Shown: piece by piece, positions 6,203-13,862 of the stretch
How the letters are laid out: the number at the start of each line of letters is the position of its first letter
How positions within the stretch are numbered: position 1 is the first letter of the stretch
IMG/VR virus record: IMGVR_UViG_3300027906_001959
Location: 1 to 22,209 of that record
Direction: 5' to 3' (one strand)
DNA length: 22,209 nt
Source: a virus
The notes under the pieces: generated by a model
Databases searched by the model: none
Told to the model about the DNA's origin: nothing
Seen by the model: the letters and a program-made list of their open reading frames with translations, nothing else
Program-made: the position numbers and the translations under genes

Positions 6203-7792
6203 TTATAAGATTCTGTCGAATGTGAGTCTAACTGTTCTTCCACCAGCAGCATAATCTGGTATCACCTCAAAATTGTTATCAAAAATATCATCTATATCTA
6301 ACATTATATAAAGATTAGGTGTAGCATATACACCAAACTTAAAACTGACAACACTAATATCATCAATTGGTCTTGCATCAAAATCTAATCCCTTATCAAA
6401 TTCTCCTAGATACTCCAAAGCGGTATCCCATTGGATACCACCACTAAACCGTCCAGATGTCCAATAACTTAGTTTAGTCTTATATCTAGGTATTCTAATA
6501 TTATCTGTTTCTGTGTACTCAGTATACACGAAAAGAGACCCATTGTCAAGCAAAATTTGGTCTTGATAGCGAATTCCATGTGTGGAATATTCCCCAGAAT
6601 TAACATGTTGATAACTGGAATAGTCAAAATCTATACCTTCCTCAAATTCATAGTAGTAAATGGACACATCCTTGTATCCAAATTCTGTGCCAATACCCTC
6701 TTCTGGTTGTAGGTTAGGATTTGCTCTAACCCAACTATCACCCCTTTGTTCATATAAATTGGGCAGTCTGTAACTATTTGCAACTGAAAATCTAAATTCT
6801 CCGCGTTGTAGTCCAATTCTTCCAATGTGTTGTTCTGCCATGGCAGCAGTACCTTCTAAAAACTTATATCCAATTCCAATGAAATCATTTTCCCAATTCC
6901 AATAAACTGAATACGAATCTCTACCTGTTACCTCGTACTGCTCATTCTCTGCTGTTACTCCTAGCACATGACCATATTTTTTGTACATAGTGAAATCAAG
7001 ATAACTTCTTTCTGACTCCATTATATACCCTGTATTATGTTCCGCTTGGTTTCTGGTATGTCCCAAGACTAAATGTTTAGTTCTAAGTGATAGAGTATCT
7101 TTCTTACCCTTAACATCACACATCCAATCTTCCCACTCGTTAGGCGGTAACATCCACCAACATTGGTCATAATCAGAATCATAGTCTATAGTCTCCACAT
7201 TTATCTTAGCAAACTCATTCGCGTAAGCAAACTTTACTGTGGTGTTTTCATACCAATCCAACTCATTATTATATGTCATGGCAGAACCAGTAGAACCGTT
7301 GTAATGGGCAACCTGTACACCTACTTCATGTGCATTGGGATACCACTCATAACTAGCAACTAGTAAAGACTCATGTTCACCAAATCTGGCGGACAGATTT
7401 CTTTCAAAGTTATCTTCTATGAGAACAGCACCCGCCATAGAACCACTACCATATTGGACACTATTGGGCCCAGATATTAGTTTTATGTTTTGAAATGCTG
7501 GTAAATCGTTACCAAAGTCGTACCACCCAGAACTGGGGTCATTGACAGGCACACCGTTTTTATATACTGCGGTATGTTTTGAATCAGTACCATTTAATTG
7601 TATACCATGAAATCCACCTAACCCACCAGCGACATATCTTTTGGTGTAATCAATACTCTCCAAAAGGTTATTATCATATGTTGGGTCACCGTATCCATTA
7701 TATACTTTAGAACCGATAACAATAGTCTCTTCTACATCTGCATAGGCGCCGAGACTTAGCATCGCCAATGCAATCATCATTATATTTTTCAC
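6203..7792 (-). CDS. TonB-dependent outer-membrane receptor (BtuB-like architecture) encoded by the phage
   Basis: TonB-dependent receptors are 22-strand outer-membrane barrels with an internal plug that import siderophores, cobalamin or glycans. Here the GTG start at 7792, behind AGGAG with a 4-base gap, gives a clean signal peptide (Lys2, a hydrophobic core, then AYA before Asp19). The TonB box follows at about residues 21-27 (EETIVIG). The plug spans about 30-127, with YKNGVPVNDPSSGW (77-90) and the IKLISGPNSVQYGSGSMAG segment (103-121), both typical of the plug domain. The remaining 400 residues show alternating aromatic and polar strands, with two Cys in one loop. The mature protein, about 511 aa, is compact for the family, and the end (TFDRIL) lacks the usual final Phe. 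It lies one base after the coiled-coil gene and shows no border of insertion. Ligand unknown. Confidence 0.88.
   Translation of the reverse strand: MKNIMMIALAMLSLGAYADVEETIVIGSKVYNGYGDPTYDNNLLESIDYTKRYVAGGLGGFHGIQLNGTDSKHTAVYKNGVPVNDPSSGWYDFGNDLPAFQNIKLISGPNSVQYGSGSMAGAVLIEDNFERNLSARFGEHESLLVASYEWYPNAHEVGVQVAHYNGSTGSAMTYNNELDWYENTTVKFAYANEFAKINVETIDYDSDYDQCWWMLPPNEWEDWMCDVKGKKDTLSLRTKHLVLGHTRNQAEHNTGYIMESERSYLDFTMYKKYGHVLGVTAENEQYEVTGRDSYSVYWNWENDFIGIGYKFLEGTAAMAEQHIGRIGLQRGEFRFSVANSYRLPNLYEQRGDSWVRANPNLQPEEGIGTEFGYKDVSIYYYEFEEGIDFDYSSYQHVNSGEYSTHGIRYQDQILLDNGSLFVYTEYTETDNIRIPRYKTKLSYWTSGRFSGGIQWDTALEYLGEFDKGLDFDARPIDDISVVSFKFGVYATPNLYIMLDIDDIFDNNFEVIPDYAAGGRTVRLTFDRIL
6521..6549 (-). promoter_or_regulatory. 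Possible intragenic sigma70-like promoter inside the TonB receptor gene
   Basis: On the minus strand, TTGACA (6549-6544) is followed after 17 bases by TATACT (6526-6521), an 11 of 12 match to the sigma70 consensus. The -35 is preceded by GC, as in the two intergenic promoters (GCTTGAC). It would start transcription within the receptor's 3' third and express the SGNH protein and the DUF2693-like protein. The bases also encode normal protein, so coincidence is possible. Confidence 0.4.
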
Positions 7793-7793
7793 T

Positions 7794-9152
7794 TTACTCC
7801 TGTGATTTTTTCTTATCAATTAACCATTCCAATTTCTTTTTATCGGTATCGGAAAGGTTCTCCATTCCAGAACTAGTCCCATACTTGTCCTTAACCCAAT
7901 CTTCCATCTCTGGTAAAACATCGGTAGGCATTGGTGATGGTTCTTCTTCTGGTATTATTTGCTCTTCAACTACTGTTTCATCAACTGTCATTGGTGTTAT
8001 GAGTTCTCCTTGCCTTTCCTTCCAACTAAGGTTGGCGGCAAGTACTAACACAATCGCCAATGGGTCAAATACAAACACTAGTAATAAAATAAGAAGTGTA
8101 ACGGCATTATCCACCGCACCAGCACCGCTGTTACCATAGAGCAACTGGGCAACATATTTAATCGGGCCAACTTCTTTTTCTATGTCCCTTACAATAGATT
8201 GTTTATCGAACAACTCTATATTGTACTCATCAATCTTTTCGTATGCACTATCAATTCTTTCTTGTATAGTGTCAATTTGTTCATCTCTGGATGCTTGGTC
8301 ATCAGCACCCTGTTCTCGTAATTTGTTTATCTCTCTGTTCGCACCATCAATGGTGTCCTGTACAGAACTTCTATAATCTTTTATCTGGTTACGATATCCA
8401 GCAATCTGGGTCTCTGCGTATCCCCTCAATTCGCCCATCTCCAGAGCAATCCTATCTCTCTCTGGTTTCTGTTCCTCGCGTACTTCTCTACCCTTCGCTA
8501 CATTATCAACTACTATGTCTCGTTGAAATGCGCCTGCATCCTGTGTGGTTGTCCCTTGGTCTGTGTATGACTTCACTATGGCATCAAGGGCATCTAATTC
8601 AGTCTGTTTCTTACTTAAATCTGACTCTAATCCTTCGCGTATCTTTGCAATTTGATTCTCTGCATATTGTACATCATCCTGTATTCTATTCCATGCTGTA
8701 TCTCGTATCTCTTCCTGTTGTTTGATACTCTCTGACACATCTAAAGTACCACCAGATTCTATTCTGGTTACTTGTTCCTCTGCTGTAGTGATTCTTAGGT
8801 TCTCTCGTTGTATAAGGTCTTCTATTCTTTCGACTTGTGCTACTGCGTCACCTGTAGACGCGGATTGGTCTAAATGTGCTTTAGATAGAAACCCAAATAT
8901 ACCTATGGATGTAATAACTGATAGTATAATCACGGCGGACACCATGTAACTTCGCATCAAGAAAGAAGTCTTCTTCCAATATTGGTACACCCACGAAGCA
9001 GTTACAAGTTTAGCAATTTCCAATACTATACCCATAGCAAGTATAGACTGTGGTAATCCACTAAAGATTGCCATCAATCCAACAATCGAGAAGTAAGCGG
9101 CAACTGCCGATACTGCGAGTGCTGAGAATAATAATCCTATTAAGTGTCCCAT
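7794..9152 (-). CDS. Four-helix membrane protein with long coiled-coil domain (452 aa)
   Basis: Three hydrophobic segments at about residues 4-30, 36-57 and 66-89 are followed by some 240 residues of charged heptad-like sequence (100-340), then a fourth hydrophobic helix at about 346-376 and an acidic Pro/Glu-rich tail of 76 residues. The general layout recalls DUF4407-type membrane proteins and coil-containing membrane proteins of T4-like marine phages. The coiled coil lies between membrane helices and would form a rod on one side of the inner membrane. The start at 9152 is preferred because GGAGG stands five bases before it, while the ATG at 9164 has no such site. It directly precedes the TonB receptor. 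Function unknown. Confidence 0.8.
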   Translation of the reverse strand: MGHLIGLLFSALAVSAVAAYFSIVGLMAIFSGLPQSILAMGIVLEIAKLVTASWVYQYWKKTSFLMRSYMVSAVIILSVITSIGIFGFLSKAHLDQSASTGDAVAQVERIEDLIQRENLRITTAEEQVTRIESGGTLDVSESIKQQEEIRDTAWNRIQDDVQYAENQIAKIREGLESDLSKKQTELDALDAIVKSYTDQGTTTQDAGAFQRDIVVDNVAKGREVREEQKPERDRIALEMGELRGYAETQIAGYRNQIKDYRSSVQDTIDGANREINKLREQGADDQASRDEQIDTIQERIDSAYEKIDEYNIELFDKQSIVRDIEKEVGPIKYVAQLLYGNSGAGAVDNAVTLLILLLVFVFDPLAIVLVLAANLSWKERQGELITPMTVDETVVEEQIIPEEEPSPMPTDVLPEMEDWVKDKYGTSSGMENLSDTDKKKLEWLIDKKKSQE

Positions 9153-9505
9153 TCGGGCCTCCATTCTACGGGCTCAAAATCTGTCAAGTAACTAATTCTT
9201 AATCTAATGTGTATCATATCATTTAAACAATTGGGGTCTTTGCGTTGTTGCCATTGTAACAGGAATTCCTGTATCTTGGCAGGAGCCCTTTGGTCAAATT
9301 CTGCAATAGTCTCTTTCCTCAGTTCACCTTCGTACTCTTTAACTATCTTAGAACTACCATAATATTTTTCATACAACTTCTCAGGCTTGCATGAGTAACC
9401 TATATAATATCTCCCATCTGGAAAGTATGTACAATAAACTCTATGAGTCTTCGGTACTTTCTTTCTGGATGATTTTCGTTTTCTTTTCGTTCCATTCATA
9501 ACCAT
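9140..9505 (-). CDS. GIY-YIG-like domain protein, probably degenerate (121 aa)
   Basis: After a very basic N-terminus (residues 7-19), the sequence reads RVY at 22-24, then YYIG at 33-36 behind a PDG turn, then EKYYGSSKIV. This is the first part of a GIY-YIG nuclease fold as seen in phage homing-type proteins, where the YGS(G)K segment is common. The canonical GIY is changed to RVY, and I do not see the conserved Arg in its expected place, so nuclease activity is doubtful. The ATG at 9505 follows GAGG with a 9-base gap and is preferred to the GTG at 9520. Both ends overlap neighbouring genes. It could be a domesticated or decaying homing endonuclease. Confidence 0.65.
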   Translation of the reverse strand: MVMNGTKRKRKSSRKKVPKTHRVYCTYFPDGRYYIGYSCKPEKLYEKYYGSSKIVKEYEGELRKETIAEFDQRAPAKIQEFLLQWQQRKDPNCLNDMIHIRLRISYLTDFEPVEWRPEWDT

Positions 9506-9644
9506 CTGGTAATTCCTCACTTGTGGAATTACTATTTATGGTCTTTTCAGAACCCCATAATCTGTCCCATGCCTCTTCCTTGGGTACATCCTTGATTGTT
9601 GGTTTCTTTCTGTTGTAATTTATTACTTTCTTTTTATTCTTCAC
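9441..9644 (-). CDS. Small basic protein with GTG start, unknown function (67 aa)
   Basis: The GTG at 9644 stands behind TTAGGAG with a 9-base gap and overlaps the end of the methyltransferase gene. The frame stays open for 67 codons and overlaps the next gene by 65 bases. The first 22 residues are strongly basic; the rest is polar and charged with a WDRLWG segment. No family is recognised. The long overlap makes this less certain than its neighbours, but the ribosome binding site is good, and without it there would be a gap of about 130 bases in an otherwise tightly packed run. Confidence 0.55.
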   Translation of the reverse strand: MKNKKKVINYNRKKPTIKDVPKEEAWDRLWGSEKTINSNSTSEELPDGYEWNEKKTKIIQKESTEDS

Positions 9645-10233
9645 GATTAAATACTCCTAACCACATTTTCCCATTTTTGCCTGGCACCTTATTCTCATCT
9701 CTTCCAAGATAAAATGTAAAGTCTTCGTTACCAAGTACATCTTTATAGTCCCAGTATTTATCTAACTTCATGGGCGTTGTTTCTATAGCTCTTACGAAAT
9801 CGTCTTTACCAGCGGCCAAGTGTATCTTTAGAGGATGCTTGATACCTTTATCTGGCCATGCATTACCAGTTGTATTAAATAGTTCTTCACCAATACCATT
9901 TCCGCCTATTAAGACAGTAGGCCCTGTCTCAACTATTAATGTATCTGGTTCCGACTTATTGATAATTAATTCCAGTAAATGAAAAGGACTATGCAAGTGA
10001 TACAATAATCCCATACATGTTACTACATCAAATTTATCTACTGTTGTGTTGTAGTAGTCGTTAGCAGTACCTCTGAAAGTGGTTTTGCCAAATGGGTCTA
10101 CTGTTTCCACATGACTCGCACCAGCATTTTTAATGCAGTCGGTAATCCTAAAATTCAATGCACCAAGTTCCAAGACACTTTTGCCCTTGACTAAAGGAAA
10201 AACTTCATTTGTTAAAAAGTCTTCGTAATTCAT
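9634..10233 (-). CDS. Class I SAM-dependent methyltransferase, CmoB/Methyltransf_11-like (199 aa)
   Basis: Motif I is LELGALNFR (21-29), where SAM binds; an acidic residue after the second strand (D46) fits motif II. MGLLYHLHSP at 74-83 closely resembles the loop of CmoB-type methyltransferases and relatives, followed by a strand ending in IVETGP. The family normally methylates or modifies small molecules, sugars or tRNA wobble uridine. I infer no specific substrate. It is the last of three methyltransferases in this block, starts one base after the stop of the large glycosyltransferase-like gene, and has GGAG nine bases before its ATG. Confidence 0.78.
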   Translation of the reverse strand: MNYEDFLTNEVFPLVKGKSVLELGALNFRITDCIKNAGASHVETVDPFGKTTFRGTANDYYNTTVDKFDVVTCMGLLYHLHSPFHLLELIINKSEPDTLIVETGPTVLIGGNGIGEELFNTTGNAWPDKGIKHPLKIHLAAGKDDFVRAIETTPMKLDKYWDYKDVLGNEDFTFYLGRDENKVPGKNGKMWLGVFNREE

Positions 10234-10234
10234 A

Positions 10235-11335
10235 TTATGCTTCTCCGTAATTGCGGTATGAATACTTTCTAATCAACGCCTCAGGCAAACTCATCGTATC
10301 CACACTATGTTCCAGAAGTCTTTCATGAAGTGTCTGGTTTCTTGACTGAAACAAATTGTAATTGTGTTCAACCATTTCTCTAATTCCATTTTTATATTTT
10401 CTACAGTTATTAAAAAATTCCAATATTGCTTCCGCGAGGTTATCTCTAAGTGACCCGAAATTCATGTTTGGTATAGATGGTATGAACTCTAAAAATGTTT
10501 CATAACCCATATTCCTTAGATGGGGATAAGCTTCCCATTGTCCTATCAATATAAATGGATGTTTGTTGATTATAGGCATAAATGTTTTTTCTGTCAGCCA
10601 TGGAATGTAGTCTTCATTGAGATAATGTGAACCTTTAAATTCCGTTTCCGATATCAAACTAAAGAGGGTATTTTCATAAGTTTTAAAATCATATGGGAAT
10701 CCAGTATAGTGATAATTTCCTTCATTGAAAGCAACCCTGCCATCGATATCAATATCTCTTTCATACTCTCTAAGAGTTTCACACCCACTCCCTATTAGTT
10801 CATGACATGCTTGGTCAATGTCATGCCAGTATGGTGTATTCTTTTCTGGTAATCTAAATCCGTAATCAAATTTTTCCAATAAACCACTCTTTATTAAAAC
10901 ATCCAACATTACAGTCCTATGCGGTCTGTACAATTTGCCTGGCTTAAACAATGCCTTACTCGCGTCACTATTCCAAGAGTTCGCATGTGCATGACCATCA
11001 TATAAGTGCCTTAAAAATGTTTGGTACTCAAACCACTCTATCCTATCAAATCCCATCTTTGGTGAGGCAGTCATATTTGTAAGAAAAAGTAATTTCTCCT
11101 CTGGTCGAAACCCATACTCTACCATCATATCATATATTGTTTGTTTGTAACGAGAAAGTTCAAGACTGTCTTCAACTCTTTCATTCAAATAAAATATCAA
11201 CATTGAACCATCTGATACATTCAACCATTCGCGGAACTCCTTTTCTGGTGGAGGTAGATTTACAAAACTCCGAGTGTCTTTCGGTAAGTTGAAATGCCCA
11301 TAGTTTAATAAACCTAGACTATGTGTAAAATTCAT
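10235..11335 (-). CDS. Putative glycosyltransferase-like phage protein (366 aa)
   Basis: Two segments are recognisable from a family of uncharacterised proteins in marine phages. KLYRPHRTVMLDVLIKSGLL (134-153) resembles the HR-containing segment found there. WLTEKTFMPIINKHPFILIG (246-265), followed by LRNMGYETF, resembles the nucleotide-sugar-binding region of GT-B or exostosin-like glycosyltransferases. The first 100 residues match nothing I know. The start overlaps the preceding stop as TAATG. Together with the SDR, SGNH and methyltransferase genes upstream it suggests glycan or small-molecule modification, but glycosyl transfer is an inference and no DxD motif is clearly placed. Confidence 0.55.
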   Translation of the reverse strand: MNFTHSLGLLNYGHFNLPKDTRSFVNLPPPEKEFREWLNVSDGSMLIFYLNERVEDSLELSRYKQTIYDMMVEYGFRPEEKLLFLTNMTASPKMGFDRIEWFEYQTFLRHLYDGHAHANSWNSDASKALFKPGKLYRPHRTVMLDVLIKSGLLEKFDYGFRLPEKNTPYWHDIDQACHELIGSGCETLREYERDIDIDGRVAFNEGNYHYTGFPYDFKTYENTLFSLISETEFKGSHYLNEDYIPWLTEKTFMPIINKHPFILIGQWEAYPHLRNMGYETFLEFIPSIPNMNFGSLRDNLAEAILEFFNNCRKYKNGIREMVEHNYNLFQSRNQTLHERLLEHSVDTMSLPEALIRKYSYRNYGEA

Positions 11336-11517
11336 TAAGCACTAGGTAGGAATATCCAGACCTCTCCTGTTAACCACCATATAATAAAAACGAATGGTGA
11401 TGTTATTATTATGATTCCTATAATCTCAACTAGTAATCGTTTCCAGAAAGGCAGAGTATCTTGCCATTCTCTGTAGGGTTCCATCTTGTCATATAACCAT
11501 TTACTAAATCTTCCCAC
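11335..11517 (-). CDS. Small single-pass membrane protein with GTG start (60 aa)
   Basis: The GTG at 11517 stands five bases behind AAAGGAG, one of the best ribosome binding sites in the window, and it decides the start. Residues 1-28 are amphipathic and basic (WKRLLVE); residues 29-49 are a strongly hydrophobic helix with many Ile; the end is short (GEVWIFLPSA) and partly hydrophobic. It overlaps the preceding small membrane protein by 14 bases and is coupled to the next gene by TAATG. Small phage membrane proteins of this size include holins and antiholins, but nothing here is specific to those. Confidence 0.7.
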   Translation of the reverse strand: MGRFSKWLYDKMEPYREWQDTLPFWKRLLVEIIGIIIITSPFVFIIWWLTGEVWIFLPSA

Positions 11518-11818
11518 GATATCTCCTTTCTACTCCTTTGTAGATAAACATTCTCCACCAAGGCATTCGTCTTGGCATTTTCTTCATTGTGTATTCCCAC
11601 AATTGCCCTCCAGCATCTTGGTAAACACAATGGTATCCTCTCCACCGCCTACTGGCAACTGGAATAATCTTACCTTTAAATCCTTCTAATATGTACCTCT
11701 TAAATGAGTAATACCAACAATTAGAATATGGTATAAATGGTAGAATAGGCAACATGACTATCCCCAAAAATATCAACCATATTGTAACTAGTTTCTTCAG
11801 AGTCTTGCCATCCGCCAT
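11504..11818 (-). CDS. Small membrane-anchored protein, unknown function (104 aa)
   Basis: A hydrophobic helix at about residues 9-30 is followed by an aromatic stretch (NCWYYSFKRY) and a very basic, aromatic C-terminal domain rich in Arg, Trp and Tyr. With a cytoplasmic N-terminus the basic domain would face the periplasm; the reverse orientation would leave it in the cytoplasm, and the positive charges argue for the latter. It overlaps the methyltransferase gene by 22 bases and the 60-aa membrane protein by 14. No family is recognised. Confidence 0.7.
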   Translation of the reverse strand: MADGKTLKKLVTIWLIFLGIVMLPILPFIPYSNCWYYSFKRYILEGFKGKIIPVASRRWRGYHCVYQDAGGQLWEYTMKKMPRRMPWWRMFIYKGVERRYRGKI

Positions 11819-12516
11819 AAATTAAACTTCCACTTATAGTCATCACCATTCTTGATGTAACTATCTCCTTGTTTCGTGTAAAAATATTGTTCCGTAGTAG
11901 GAACTGCCCCTCTTTTGGGGTCTAGGTTATCTAAGTTTGCCATCAATCGTCTTGAAAAGGGAATCTCCTGTGAGAATATAATTTCCCCCTGTGTCATGAG
12001 TCCTGTAAAAATCATCATCAATTGTATCTTCTGTAGGTCTGACCATGATGTTGTGCATATGTACAACTCTCCACCCTTGTTTAAATACTCTGGTGAATTC
12101 TTGACTGCTTCACAGATTAAATCTGACCCTGTAGTATCTGCTGTTGGCACTCCTTCTGGAAACCAACCTGTCATCTCCGCGACTCTCCTGTCTACTCCAG
12201 ACACATCGCAACAAATGACATCATATTTACCTGTAACATTTTCAAAGATATCACTCTCAAATACTTCTATATCTACATCGTTCTTCTCTGCGTTTATCTT
12301 TGTGTATTCTATATGTTTATCGTACACATCGGTGGCAGTTACAGACTTAGCACCATTCTTTGCAAAGTATATTGATAGTGGGCCAACACCACATCCAAGG
12401 TCTAACACCTTTTTGCCCTCTACTGGTACTCTTGGGGCAGTCAGTTCGCTAACTGTAGTCGGTCTGAATACAGTCTCATCACATTCTAATTCGTAACCAT
12501 AGAAATCAACTATCAT
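11797..12516 (-). CDS. Class I SAM-dependent methyltransferase (239 aa)
   Basis: Motif I is VLDLGCGVGPLSIYFAKNG (37-55), a textbook SAM-binding loop, followed by TATDVY at about 59-64 (motif II acidic residue). The expected motif IV is CDVSG at about 98-102 instead of the NPPY of DNA and PrmC methyltransferases, so a nucleobase or glutamine substrate is not indicated. The C-terminal part has a long insertion before the final strands. It starts inside the end of the preceding methyltransferase gene behind AAGGA. The substrate is unknown; the fold call is firm. Confidence 0.85.
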   Translation of the reverse strand: MIVDFYGYELECDETVFRPTTVSELTAPRVPVEGKKVLDLGCGVGPLSIYFAKNGAKSVTATDVYDKHIEYTKINAEKNDVDIEVFESDIFENVTGKYDVICCDVSGVDRRVAEMTGWFPEGVPTADTTGSDLICEAVKNSPEYLNKGGELYICTTSWSDLQKIQLMMIFTGLMTQGEIIFSQEIPFSRRLMANLDNLDPKRGAVPTTEQYFYTKQGDSYIKNGDDYKWKFNLWRMARL

Positions 12517-13123
12517 TTTTAATCCTTATCGATATCATTTTTGACTCTGGGTATGAAGTTATCTCCCACCCTGTTTTATCTATAAACTCATCTACTGCTT
12601 TTTTGAGTCCTTCCCATTGCGTATGGTTGTAATCATCAACAACCAATACATTACCATCAACAGCAACCTCACTCCAGTACTGAAGAATATCTCTGGTTTC
12701 CTCATAACTATGTGAACCATCATAAAACATTATATCGGGACTGACTACTGGATAATCATAACCAAATTCCCATTTATCATCAATAAAGGTTATGTCCCTA
12801 CCCAGAATATTTCTATGTATCTCATCAAACTGTTCTTCTGCTGTACTTCTATTCGCATCACGCATTGCCTTGAAATTGTCATCTAGTCCCAACATCTCGA
12901 CTATTTCATCTGAAGGCCCTGTCCAACCCTCACACACATCCATTGTTAGTATGTGATGGGGTACAGTCCTCAATGCGTCATCAAAAGCAATAGCACTTTT
13001 ACCATATAGGGTTCCTATCTCAAACACCTCAACATAATCTCTGTTAAGGAACTCTGAACAAATCTTCTCTATGGCATCATAGTCACCATCCATCATCCAT
13101 CCGCGTATGTCATTTTTTTCCAT
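12506..13123 (-). CDS. Class I SAM-dependent methyltransferase, Methyltransf_24-like (205 aa)
   Basis: Residues 33-43 (VFEIGTLYGKS) give the SAM-binding motif in the form typical of Methyltransf_24 and macrocin O-methyltransferase-like proteins. Residues around 132-142 (MFYDGSHSYEE) provide the conserved DGxHxY segment of that group, whose Asp and His bind metal and substrate in O-methyltransferases. A LVVDDY strand follows. Such enzymes often O-methylate sugars in surface polysaccharides or antibiotics. It overlaps the SGNH gene by 14 bases and the next methyltransferase by 11. Good fold support; the sugar substrate is an inference. Confidence 0.82.
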   Translation of the reverse strand: MEKNDIRGWMMDGDYDAIEKICSEFLNRDYVEVFEIGTLYGKSAIAFDDALRTVPHHILTMDVCEGWTGPSDEIVEMLGLDDNFKAMRDANRSTAEEQFDEIHRNILGRDITFIDDKWEFGYDYPVVSPDIMFYDGSHSYEETRDILQYWSEVAVDGNVLVVDDYNHTQWEGLKKAVDEFIDKTGWEITSYPESKMISIRIKNDS

Positions 13124-13862
13124 GCTCTATTACCTCTAGTATTTTTTCTGAAATATATTTGTTTTGTTCTGCGCCTGTATGCATCAAGTCTCTGGCTAAG
13201 TTTTCCATTCCCTGTTCGCCAAACTTTGAAGGAGCGCCGTCTGGAATATCATAAAATTTAGAACCAACTCTAGAAGATACCATTTCTATAGCGTCTATGT
13301 TTTTTTGTCTATTGATATTTAGGTTGTCTTCGCTGGATACCCATTGAGAATAAAAGTCACCGAAATTAATATGTTCTGTTTTTGTATTATCATGTGCCGG
13401 CAAAAAACTATGCCAGTATTGAAAGTCAGGCTCCAATGGCGTGACTTTCATTTCAAACCTATATTCTGATACAACTTTGTGTATAACAATTTTTGGTTTT
13501 AGTATTGGTATCCAATAAGACCCAAGTCGATAACATGTATCATTTGACCCTCCAATAACGGCAAGATTACACAGATTCATTCCCAATGCTTCTGATACCA
13601 AATATGCCCAAGTTTTTTTAAGAGGAAGTCCAACGCCAACAGTATGACTGCAACCAAGAACAACTATATTATTATTGGACTCAGAAAAAGGAGGCGACCT
13701 AAACCCATATTCATTCATATCATATGTTATATCAACACCTTCCCATTGTTTCATGACTGTGGGATGTTCTAAGACATTCTTCTGATAATTCTCAAAGGAG
13801 TCTGTGGGCAACCATTTGGGTGATGTGTTTCTTAGAGCATACATACTTCCATCAATTTCCAT
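13110..13862 (-). CDS. SGNH-hydrolase-like protein (second copy, 250 aa)
   Basis: Block I is VVLGCSHTVGVGLP (67-80) with S72 as the predicted nucleophile, and the C-terminal triad is DLMH at 225-228 (D225, H228). The stretch DMNEYGFR (48-55) before block I and the LARDLMH ending are shared with the protein at 19523-20353, so the two are paralogs. SGNH enzymes are esterases or acyl transferases; the role here is unknown, perhaps acyl removal from glycans. The start is the ATG at 13862, which overlaps the SDR stop as TGATG; the frame could extend to a TTG but the overlap start is more natural. Confidence 0.82.
   Translation of the reverse strand: MEIDGSMYALRNTSPKWLPTDSFENYQKNVLEHPTVMKQWEGVDITYDMNEYGFRSPPFSESNNNIVVLGCSHTVGVGLPLKKTWAYLVSEALGMNLCNLAVIGGSNDTCYRLGSYWIPILKPKIVIHKVVSEYRFEMKVTPLEPDFQYWHSFLPAHDNTKTEHINFGDFYSQWVSSEDNLNINRQKNIDAIEMVSSRVGSKFYDIPDGAPSKFGEQGMENLARDLMHTGAEQNKYISEKILEVIEHGKK

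Noticed and set aside
6631-6825. Alternative minus-strand frames inside real genes (also 11430-11645, 16613-16804, 18110-18394 and 18989-19246)
   Set aside because: They are contained within, or lie largely over, strongly supported genes in another frame and have no family features.
9441-9644. The 67-aa basic protein as a precursor peptide for the radical SAM enzyme
   Set aside because: It lies 5 kb and seven genes away and has no Cys- or Gly-rich core or leader pattern.
11915-12496. Long plus-strand open frame (193 codons) and other plus-strand frames such as 2974-3480 and 15672-15986
   Set aside because: They lie opposite well-supported minus-strand genes and show no recognisable protein features; they are shadows.
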